DNA of 47,132 bases from NCBI RefSeq assembly GCF_946478925.1, contig NZ_CAMLDP010000004.1:1-47132 (forward strand), written 5' to 3'. Every line of letters starts with the position of its first letter. Within the stretch, counting starts at the first letter, position 1. Source of the DNA: an uncultured Nitrososphaera sp. (GTDB lineage: Archaea; Thermoproteota; Nitrososphaeria; Nitrososphaerales; Nitrososphaeraceae). The notes under the pieces are model-generated. The model was not told the DNA's origin, ran no database searches, and was given only the letters and a program-made list of their open reading frames with translations. Below, piece by piece: positions 8,714 to 14,676 of the stretch. A program made the translations under genes and the position numbers.

Positions 8714-8980
8714 ATGGCAATAATTACAATCTCATCCTAATAACATTTTATGATTTTGAGAATTAACCGTATAGCATCAATAATTCATAGAAATATGTCA
8801 AAATACCTCCACAATATCTAATCAGACAGGTATCCCGACTCACCGGGAGTCCACCTTTGAGCGCGGAAAGGGTTGTTCTCGCAGTCGTACAAAATTGCCA
8901 CCTGACGCCTTCCAAAAGGGGATGTTGCGCCCCCGAGCGGTTATATAACCGGTAATTGCCATTATGCAAGTTCCGCCTCA
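8714..8980. other. Intergenic region between divergent genes; GC-rich segment with a hairpin
   Basis: About 265 nt. The first 100 nt are AT-rich and would hold the promoter of the leftward DUF6659 gene. Positions 8820-8935 are GC-rich and include a GACTC-ACCG-GGAGTC stem-loop near 8837. An 82-codon leftward ORF (9011-8763) covers it but has no family-like content. I see no tRNA, SRP or RNase P motifs. An unrecognised structured RNA or leader is possible. Confidence 0.35.
8938..8951 (+). promoter_or_regulatory. Palindromic TATA box of the NusA-like/aspS unit
   Basis: CGGTTATATAACCG is a perfect 14-nt palindrome with a TATA core at 8941-8948, about 36 nt before the TTG start at 8981. The symmetry could also suit a dimeric regulator over the TATA box. 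Confidence 0.5.
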
Positions 8981-9487
8981 TTGAAGTCTCCAATATGCCC
9001 TTTTGACGCAAAAAGCGGTGTCCTGTGCGCCAGGTGCGACGAAAAACTGCACGCCGGCAACATCACGCAGGACGACGTGGACGCCGCAGTAACTCTGACG
9101 AGGGTTGCCAACAAGAGCCAGGACGTGGACAGGTTCACCCTAGCGAGAGGCGCAAGGGTGGACGAAGACTATGTCCTTGTCCTGAGAGGGCCCGACGTGA
9201 TGTCTGTCAGGGCCAACCCTTCGCTTGCAGAGAGGATAGAAAAAGAGTTTGGGCACAAGGTGCACTATGTCGAGTCAGAGACATCAGAGCGCGGGCTCGT
9301 CGAGAGCCTGTTCCACCCGGCAAGGGTTATTTCAGTAAACCAGTTCTACCTTCCAGACGGCAACAAGGTGACCAAGGCAGTGGTTGCAGGCAGGAGCAGC
9401 AACCAGAAGGTCAACGTCGAAAAGATTCAAAAGATTGCAATGGCCGTCAAGAACATGGAACTCCTCGTAGAGTTCGAGCAGAGATAG
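8981..9487 (+). CDS. Archaeal NusA-like KH-domain protein
   Basis: 168 aa from a TTG at 8981. An N-terminal zinc-knuckle-like stretch (ICPFDAKSGVLCARC) is followed by a KH-type RNA-binding region (residues ~70-160). This layout matches the short crenarchaeal/thaumarchaeal proteins annotated as transcription elongation factor NusA. The first knuckle is usually CPxC; here it is CPFD, so only three Cys remain, and Asp may act as a ligand or zinc binding may be lost. It lies 13 nt upstream of aspS on the same strand, almost surely co-transcribed from the palindromic TATA promoter. Binding to RNA polymerase or nascent RNA is family inference. Confidence 0.8.
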   Translation: MKSPICPFDAKSGVLCARCDEKLHAGNITQDDVDAAVTLTRVANKSQDVDRFTLARGARVDEDYVLVLRGPDVMSVRANPSLAERIEKEFGHKVHYVESETSERGLVESLFHPARVISVNQFYLPDGNKVTKAVVAGRSSNQKVNVEKIQKIAMAVKNMELLVEFEQR

Positions 9488-9500
9488 AGAGAGATAGGCC

Positions 9501-10799
9501 ATGGCAGTAGTCGACATACACAGGACGCATTACGCACGCCAGCTTGGCGAAGACCTCGTCGGCAAGCAGGTGAGAATAGGCGGCTGGATAGAGGATGTAC
9601 GCGACATTGGCAAGCTCGCGTTTGTGACAATACGCGACGTCACCGGCGCCTGCCAGGCGATAGTGACAGGTGAAAATGTGCAGGCGGCTGTGCAGGCTCC
9701 TAGGCAGAGCGCGGTGATTGTCGCCGGCACCGTGCAAAAGAGCAAGGCCAAGGATTTTCCGGTGGAAGTCAAGGTGACAGAGCTTGCGATACTGACAAAG
9801 GCCGTCCATCCGCTTCCAATCGACCCGACGGGCAGAGTCGAGTCGGCCCCGGACAAGAGGCTGGATGCAAGGGCACTTGATCTGAGGAACCCCAGGGTTG
9901 CGGCGATATTCCGCCTGCGCTCCGCCGGCCTCATGGTGGTGAGGGACACCCTGAGGGGAGAGGACTTTGTAGAGGTCAACACACCCAAGATAATCGGGAG
10001 CGCAAGCGAGGGTGGCGCAAACCTCTTTGGGTTTGAATACTTCAAGCGCAAGGCGTATCTGGCCCAGAGCCCGCAGCTTTACAAGGAACAGTTGACGCTG
10101 GGCCTTGACAGGGTGTTTGAGATAGGCCCCTATTTCAGAGCCGAAAACTCGCACACCGTCAGGCACCTGACAGAGTTTACGAGCATCGACGTCGAGGCGG
10201 CGTTTCTCGACTACGAGGATGTGATGGACCTCGTGGAAAAGGTGGTTGGAAACGTCATCCGCGACTTTAACGAAAACCACAGGGCAGAGCTTGCGGCGGC
10301 AGGCGCGCAAGAGATCCCGTTTGGTAACAAGAAAATAGACAGGCTCACGTACGAGCAGTGCCTTGACGAGCTGGCCAAGGAAGGCGAAAAGCTTTCGTTT
10401 GGCGACGACCTATCCGACGCAGCGCTCCGCAAGCTGGGCGAGATGCACAGGGGATTCTATTTCATCATGGACTGGCCGATGAAGCTAAAGCCGTTCTACA
10501 TCCACGAGAAAGAGAGCGACGAAAGGCTGTCCAAATCGTTTGATCTGCAGCACGGCTACCTCGAACTGGTGTCCGGCGGCCGCAGGCTGCACGACCCTGA
10601 GCGCCTGAAAAGCAGACTTGTTGAGCAAGGTTTGAACCCGGCAAGCTTTTCCGAGCACCTCAAGGCGTTTGACTGGGGAATGCCCCCGCATTCTGGGTGG
10701 GGCCTCGGCTACGACAGGCTGATGATGGTGCTAACAGGCTCGCAGAACGTGCGCGACGTGGTCCTTTACCCGAGAGACACAGACAGGCTTACGCCCTAG
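9501..10799 (+). CDS. aspS: Aspartyl-tRNA synthetase (archaeal type, possibly Asp/Asn non-discriminating)
   Basis: 432 aa, normal for the archaeal/eukaryotic class. An N-terminal OB-fold anticodon domain (GKQVRIGGWIEDVRDIGKLAFVTIRD type) is followed by the class II catalytic core: motif 2 FEIGPYFRAENSHTVRHLTEF and motif 3 GWGLGYDRLMMVLTG near the C-terminus. It attaches aspartate to tRNA. Whether it also charges tRNA-Asn depends on AsnRS or GatCAB elsewhere in the genome. It is the second gene of a two-gene unit after the NusA-like protein. It ends 2 nt before the convergent JAMM gene, so there is no room for a terminator between them. Confidence 0.96.
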   Translation: MAVVDIHRTHYARQLGEDLVGKQVRIGGWIEDVRDIGKLAFVTIRDVTGACQAIVTGENVQAAVQAPRQSAVIVAGTVQKSKAKDFPVEVKVTELAILTKAVHPLPIDPTGRVESAPDKRLDARALDLRNPRVAAIFRLRSAGLMVVRDTLRGEDFVEVNTPKIIGSASEGGANLFGFEYFKRKAYLAQSPQLYKEQLTLGLDRVFEIGPYFRAENSHTVRHLTEFTSIDVEAAFLDYEDVMDLVEKVVGNVIRDFNENHRAELAAAGAQEIPFGNKKIDRLTYEQCLDELAKEGEKLSFGDDLSDAALRKLGEMHRGFYFIMDWPMKLKPFYIHEKESDERLSKSFDLQHGYLELVSGGRRLHDPERLKSRLVEQGLNPASFSEHLKAFDWGMPPHSGWGLGYDRLMMVLTGSQNVRDVVLYPRDTDRLTP

Positions 10800-10801
10800 C
10801 G

Positions 10802-11137
10802 TTATACGATATTTACTTCCCGCACGTTTTCCTCAAAAATCCATGCGGCAAACCTGTCTTCTGTGGTCGAGTAGATCACCCACACAACTGGGTTTATCTC
10901 CATAAACCGCGCGTCCGTACGCGAAGGCGAGGGAGGCGACGGATGCGAGTGGAATATGCCGGCAACCTGTAGGTTTTTGCTTTCTGCATAGTCGTACGCC
11001 TTTAGAAGCTCATCTGGCGGTATCTCGAACGATGCGTATGTTGCATTGGCGTTTCTCACCGGCAATATCTCTGCTATTGCAATTCTGTCCTTCTGCTGCC
11101 CGCTGCCAAGAAGAAAGGCGCACGACTCGTTGGGCAT
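10802..11137 (-). CDS. JAMM/MPN-domain metalloprotease-like protein
   Basis: 111 aa. The JAMM zinc site is present: PNE at the first strand (catalytic Glu), then GIFHSHPSPPSPSRTD (HxH, Ser, Asp). Archaeal JAMM proteins cleave ubiquitin-like modifiers (SAMP) or release sulfur from carrier proteins. The only canonical start, ATG at 11137, puts the Glu at residue 4. However, the frame upstream (to about 11190) encodes ITLSSVQLQELEQIARAS, which looks like the normal N-terminal helix but contains no ATG, GTG or TTG. The true start may be a rare codon. It lies just downstream of the cupredoxin gene on the same strand. Confidence 0.85.
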   Translation of the reverse strand: MPNESCAFLLGSGQQKDRIAIAEILPVRNANATYASFEIPPDELLKAYDYAESKNLQVAGIFHSHPSPPSPSRTDARFMEINPVVWVIYSTTEDRFAAWIFEENVREVNIV

Positions 11138-11214
11138 TGACGCTCTTGCGATCTGCTCCAGCTCTTGCAGTTGAACTGATGAAAGGGTGATGCTTTTTTG
11201 CGAGCCTATACCAG

Positions 11215-12531
11215 TCAGCTGACCGTTACCTTGCCGATCATGTACGGGTGCAACATGCAGTAATAGTCATACTCGCCGGCTTTTTCAAACACGTACGAAA
11301 AGCTCGCTCCATCCTTCATAAGGCCAGAATCAAACACCTTGTCAGGAGCAGGGGCGTTGTTTACTACCTTGCCAGATGTTACAGTATGATATGGAGTGGT
11401 GCTGTCATCGTTGGTCCAAGTCACCATGCTTCCGACTGCAGACTTGACTTCTGCAGGAGAGAAGAATTTCCCGTTAGTTGGATTAGAAGCACCAACCACT
11501 ATTGAGACTGCAGTGACAGTAGCCCCTGACGTCTGAGATCCAGAGGTCGCACCCGGCGCAGAACCAGTGGTGTTTGTCCCGTTTGCAGTTGTTGCCCCAG
11601 TGGCATTTGCTCCACTTGGCGCCGTAGCATTGTTGTTGGTAGTAGCATTAGCGCCAGCAGCGCCAGTGGCATTTGTCCCACCCGAAGTAGCGTTTCCGCT
11701 TGAAGTGGCGTTGCCACCTGCGCTGGAAGTGCCGGCCGCGCCAACCTTTAGCATACCATCCATGAACGGGTGCACCTGACAATAGTATTCATAATCACCT
11801 TCCTTCAAGGTGGCAGTGTTGAGCAGGTAGGTCTTGCCGGCGGCCAAGACTTTAGAGTCAAAGGTCTTGCCATTGTCTGCCTTGCTGGTCACGGTATGCA
11901 CCGCGTTGTCGTTGTTGGTCCACTCTACACCATCTCCCTTGGCGACAGTCACAGGGTTCGGACCGTACGAGGGGTTGCCCTGCGCAGAGGCGCCTGCAAG
12001 GATAGATGCCTTGACAATGTTTTTAGGGGCAGCCGGCGCTGCTGGAGGAGCGGTCGGCTGTTCTGTGGCAGGCTGAGGAGCCTTGGGTGTCACGAGGCCA
12101 AACGCGTAGAACGTGATGCCACCCACCGCGGCTCCTGCGATGAATATTACGCCCATCGCCTTGACATACTGGGGCTTTCGGAAAGAAGTTACTGCAAGTA
12201 CCGCCCCGGGTATCCCAATTATGGCCATGAGGCCGATATACGTAAAGATGGTTGGGACCTGGACGCTCACTGTCACCGCAGCTGCGACTCCAAAGGTCAC
12301 GAGAAAGCCAAGCGTGATGAACGTCGCGGACTTGGCCCTGCCGGTCGACGGAAAGCCGTCCTTGAAAAGTCCTGAGGCGAGAAATATCATCCCGATAAAC
12401 ATGGTAAGGAGGGAGACTGCGTGCATACCGTCGATGAAAGTCTTGGCAATGCCTGCAAGAGAAATGCCTACGCCAACAATGCCGATGGACGTAAGACCAA
12501 TACCGGGTGTCAGCAGGTCCCAGTCAGTCAT
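11215..12531 (-). CDS. Membrane-anchored protein with two cupredoxin (blue copper) domains
   Basis: 438 aa. About five TM helices fill residues 10-150, then a Pro/Ala-rich linker, then two plastocyanin-like domains. Domain 1 has NAVHTV plus YYCQVHPFM; domain 2 has PYHTV plus YYCMLHPYM. Both keep the His-Cys-His-Met ligands of a type 1 copper site. The domains are joined by a Gly/Ser/Thr/Asn linker containing about eight NxT sequons, suggesting heavy N-glycosylation outside the cell. Thaumarchaeal respiration is thought to use small copper proteins in place of cytochrome c, so an electron-carrier role is plausible. A TATA-like AGATTAATTA lies about 30 nt before the ATG at 12531. Partner enzymes are not adjacent. 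Confidence 0.9.
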   Translation of the reverse strand: MTDWDLLTPGIGLTSIGIVGVGISLAGIAKTFIDGMHAVSLLTMFIGMIFLASGLFKDGFPSTGRAKSATFITLGFLVTFGVAAAVTVSVQVPTIFTYIGLMAIIGIPGAVLAVTSFRKPQYVKAMGVIFIAGAAVGGITFYAFGLVTPKAPQPATEQPTAPPAAPAAPKNIVKASILAGASAQGNPSYGPNPVTVAKGDGVEWTNNDNAVHTVTSKADNGKTFDSKVLAAGKTYLLNTATLKEGDYEYYCQVHPFMDGMLKVGAAGTSSAGGNATSSGNATSGGTNATGAAGANATTNNNATAPSGANATGATTANGTNTTGSAPGATSGSQTSGATVTAVSIVVGASNPTNGKFFSPAEVKSAVGSMVTWTNDDSTTPYHTVTSGKVVNNAPAPDKVFDSGLMKDGASFSYVFEKAGEYDYYCMLHPYMIGKVTVS

Positions 12532-12634
12532 GTTTGACTATGGTGGGCATTTCTGGCATAATTAATCTTTTCTGCACCTCTAAAATTATTGACCACCCGC
12601 CTTAATGTCGGCGTTTTGCAGGACTTGCTGACAC

Positions 12635-12940
12635 TTGTCCATAGCAGATGTCTTTGACGTGGGCGAAGGCGACACTGTCGCAGATGCCTGGCTCACGACC
12701 GTGAACCTACTGGACATGCTAGAGCACGCCCACAGGGTTGACGAGGACATGTACGACTTTTCCCAAGCAAGGGACAAGATAGCCAAGGTGTACGCAGTGG
12801 CAGAGGCGCACAGCATGGACAACAAGAGCGGCAGCAAGTGCGGGTGCGGACTCTCGGACGCCGAGCACGCCATATTAAAGCGCAAGGTCATGACGTTTTT
12901 CAAGCTGCAGCTGTCAAACCTAAAGCGCTTCATCGTTTGA
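12635..12940 (+). CDS. Conserved-looking hypothetical protein, helical
   Basis: 101 aa from a TTG at 12635. It is predicted to be mostly helical, with an acidic N-terminal half (DVFDVGEGDTVADAW), a KCGCG turn near residue 70 and a basic C-terminus. I do not recognise a family. The overlapping reverse-strand ORF (12586-12933) is Ser/Met/Leu-rich shadow sequence, so the forward frame is preferred. It sits 28 nt before the haem O synthase gene on the same strand and may be co-transcribed. The Cys pair and His residues could hold a metal. No function assigned. Confidence 0.6.
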   Translation: MSIADVFDVGEGDTVADAWLTTVNLLDMLEHAHRVDEDMYDFSQARDKIAKVYAVAEAHSMDNKSGSKCGCGLSDAEHAILKRKVMTFFKLQLSNLKRFIV

Positions 12941-12968
12941 CTGCCACATACATATCCGAATCAATTAA

Positions 12969-13898
12969 ATGCAAGCCAGCGCTACTGATTTTGAGGCTCA
13001 TAGCGTGACTGCACGCGACTTTGTCGAAGTTTCAAAACCAAGAATAGTAGTCCTCTTGGTAATTACGGCAGTCACATCTTACCTTGCCGCTACCCGCTTT
13101 GACGCAACGCCAAACGTGGCGTGGGACATTGACTGGTTCAAGCTTGGCTTTCTCACGCTAGCCGGCGCGCTGGCGTCAATGGGCGCAAGTGCCCTGAACC
13201 ACTATTACGACCGCGACATCGACAAGATAATGGAGAGGACGGCCAAGAGGCCGATTCCTGCCGGCAGGCTGTCGGCAAAGAGCGTCCTTGCGTACGGCCT
13301 TGGCGTGAGCGTGCTGTCTGTGGTCATCGCATGGTTCACCCTCAACCCGATGGCGACGGGCATGATTGCCCTTGGCATATTCTTTTACGTCATAATATAC
13401 ACAGCGTGGCTAAAGCGCAACAACCCTTGGAACATCGTGATAGGAGGCTTTGCAGGCAGCGCGGCGTCAATGGCCGGCTGGGCCACGGTGACAGGTTCCA
13501 TGGACGTGCTCGGTTTTCTCGTGGGCTGGCTGGTGTTCATGTGGACTCCGCCTCATTTCTGGTGCCTTGCGATACGGGCGCGCGAAGAGTATGCATCAGT
13601 CCGCGTCCCGATGCTTCCTGTCCTCATCGGCAACCAGAGAACCGCAAGCTACATCCTTGCAAACACGGCCATACTCCTCCCCTATTCCATCGCACTCTAC
13701 TTTTTCGGCCTCGGCCTGCTGTATACCATAGTCGCGGCCGTCTCGGGCTCGCTCATGCTCATCTACCACTACAAGCTGACCAAGAACCCCACGCCGCAGT
13801 TCGCATGGAAAGCCTACAAGGTCACGGCGCCGTACCTGCTGGTGATATTCCTAGCGATTGCGTTTGACGCGCTCTTTTACTACAAGCTGCCGTTCTAA
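12969..13898 (+). CDS. ctaB: Protoheme IX farnesyltransferase (haem O synthase)
   Basis: 309 aa. UbiA-superfamily prenyltransferase with about nine TM helices. The first Asp-rich site is NHYYDRDIDKIMERTAKRP and the second loop region is TPPHFWCLAIRAREEYASVRVPMLPV, both diagnostic of CtaB/CyoE. It adds a farnesyl or longer isoprenoid tail to haem B to make haem O, needed for the terminal haem-copper oxidase. The normal start KPRIVVLLVITAVTSYLAA is preceded by about 20 residues, and the ATG at 12969 is acceptable. The 3' end overlaps the convergent small winged-helix gene by 4 nt. Confidence 0.96.
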   Translation: MQASATDFEAHSVTARDFVEVSKPRIVVLLVITAVTSYLAATRFDATPNVAWDIDWFKLGFLTLAGALASMGASALNHYYDRDIDKIMERTAKRPIPAGRLSAKSVLAYGLGVSVLSVVIAWFTLNPMATGMIALGIFFYVIIYTAWLKRNNPWNIVIGGFAGSAASMAGWATVTGSMDVLGFLVGWLVFMWTPPHFWCLAIRAREEYASVRVPMLPVLIGNQRTASYILANTAILLPYSIALYFFGLGLLYTIVAAVSGSLMLIYHYKLTKNPTPQFAWKAYKVTAPYLLVIFLAIAFDALFYYKLPF

Positions 13899-14122
13899 CT
13901 TGCTGTTCCAGAATCGGCGACGAGCTCTATCCTGCGCTTTTCCTTCGTGACCCAGGCGACCCTGATGAGGCCATAGATCTCTAGGTCCAGCAGGATCTTG
14001 TTAAACTCGGCGTCGGCCATGGTCACGCCTTCCTTTGACAGCGCGTTCATCAGGTCGGCGTCCGTCATGTTGCCGGCCTGCCGGACCTTTTCGTAAATTA
14101 GGTTCCTTAATGGATACTTCAT
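13895..14122 (-). CDS. Small winged-helix-like protein
   Basis: 75 aa. The pattern of helices MKYPLRNLIYEKVRQAG, DADLMNALSK, DAEFNKILLDLEIYGL followed by a strand pair VAWVTKEKRRIEL suits a winged-helix DNA-binding fold. I associate short proteins of this kind with thaumarchaea, but I have no named family. A T-rich/A-rich TATA candidate (14142-14152) lies about 25 nt before the ATG, so the mRNA would be leaderless. It converges with ctaB. Confidence 0.7.
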   Translation of the reverse strand: MKYPLRNLIYEKVRQAGNMTDADLMNALSKEGVTMADAEFNKILLDLEIYGLIRVAWVTKEKRRIELVADSGTAS

Positions 14123-14203
14123 AGAGTGTCACCGTAAGAGCCTTTTTTTACACGAGATAATAACTGATAGATAGACAAGTAATGACCTTCCATAATCGCC
14201 GGA

Positions 14204-14293
14204 TTGGGCGGATACGTCAATCCATTCAAGGCCAAGCAGCTTGAGGAACACGGTCCAGAAGGCATCAAATACGTGATTCCAGCCAGCTTATAA
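14204..14293 (+). other. Possible micro-ORF or gene remnant (29 codons)
   Basis: A TTG-initiated frame reads GGYVNPFKAKQLEEHGPEGI and ends ...VIPASL before TAA. Codon use and composition look coding-like compared with the flanks, and a TGA lies just upstream. It could be the surviving tail of a decayed gene or a peptide gene. I do not recognise the parent. Weak evidence. Confidence 0.25.
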
Positions 14294-14365
14294 AAAAGTA
14301 TGTTCAGAGGAAGAAAGTCGAATAAGCGACGAGTGCGAACATGTACAGAGGTGGGCTTCTAGTCT

Positions 14366-14524
14366 CTATTCCTGCTCTCGTTGTTTCTGTATTTCTTCGC
14401 TCTGCCTCAGTTGAGTACCTATGGTGGCACCATGGACATCCACGTTATGCTTTACCAGAGCCTCATGAGTAGGAAACGATATGCCGCAGGCGGTACAATC
14501 ATACCTTCCCTTTGTGCCTGACAT
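14366..14524 (-). CDS. 52-residue single C2H2 zinc-finger protein
   Basis: A complete short gene from ATG at 14524 to TAG at 14366. It encodes one classic finger, YDCTACGISFPTHEALVKH followed by NVDVH (Cys10, Cys13, His26, His31), then a Gln/Glu-rich helical tail. The finger matches the C2H2 consensus, with the hydrophobic core Phe and Leu in place. A TATA-like GTTTAAAATT sits 20-30 nt upstream on the same strand. It is probably a small DNA-, RNA- or protein-binding regulator. A two-finger relative is encoded at the right end of the window. Confidence 0.75.
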   Translation of the reverse strand: MSGTKGRYDCTACGISFPTHEALVKHNVDVHGATIGTQLRQSEEIQKQREQE

Positions 14525-14676
14525 GGTGTTAATAGGGGCAGGGAATTTTAAACAGTTACAAACATGAGCGCAAACACAAAATCACGATAGTAGGTGACGG
14601 GAAAGGCTTGTCTTGCTGTTCAACCTGCTCAAAAGAAGCGACTAAAGAAAGAAGTGTGTATGTGTATTGGCTTTAA
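14525..14676. other. Intergenic region between C2H2 gene and Cdc48 gene end
   Basis: About 150 nt. It holds the C2H2 promoter and the downstream flank of cdc48. On the minus strand a CTTTCTTTAG stretch just after the cdc48 stop could act as a T-rich archaeal terminator. No other gene is visible. Confidence 0.35.
14544..14553 (-). promoter_or_regulatory. TATA-like box of the 52-residue C2H2 gene
   Basis: Read on the minus strand this is GTTTAAAATT, about 25 nt before the ATG at 14524. Confidence 0.45.

Noticed and set aside
8763..9011. 82-codon leftward ORF upstream of the NusA-like gene
   Set aside because: The composition is not protein-like, it overlaps the real start of the rightward gene, and no family pattern or promoter is visible.
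12586..12933. 115-codon leftward ORF opposite the 12635 gene
   Set aside because: Ser/Leu/Met-rich antisense frame; the forward frame has better amino acid balance, leads into ctaB and is preferred.
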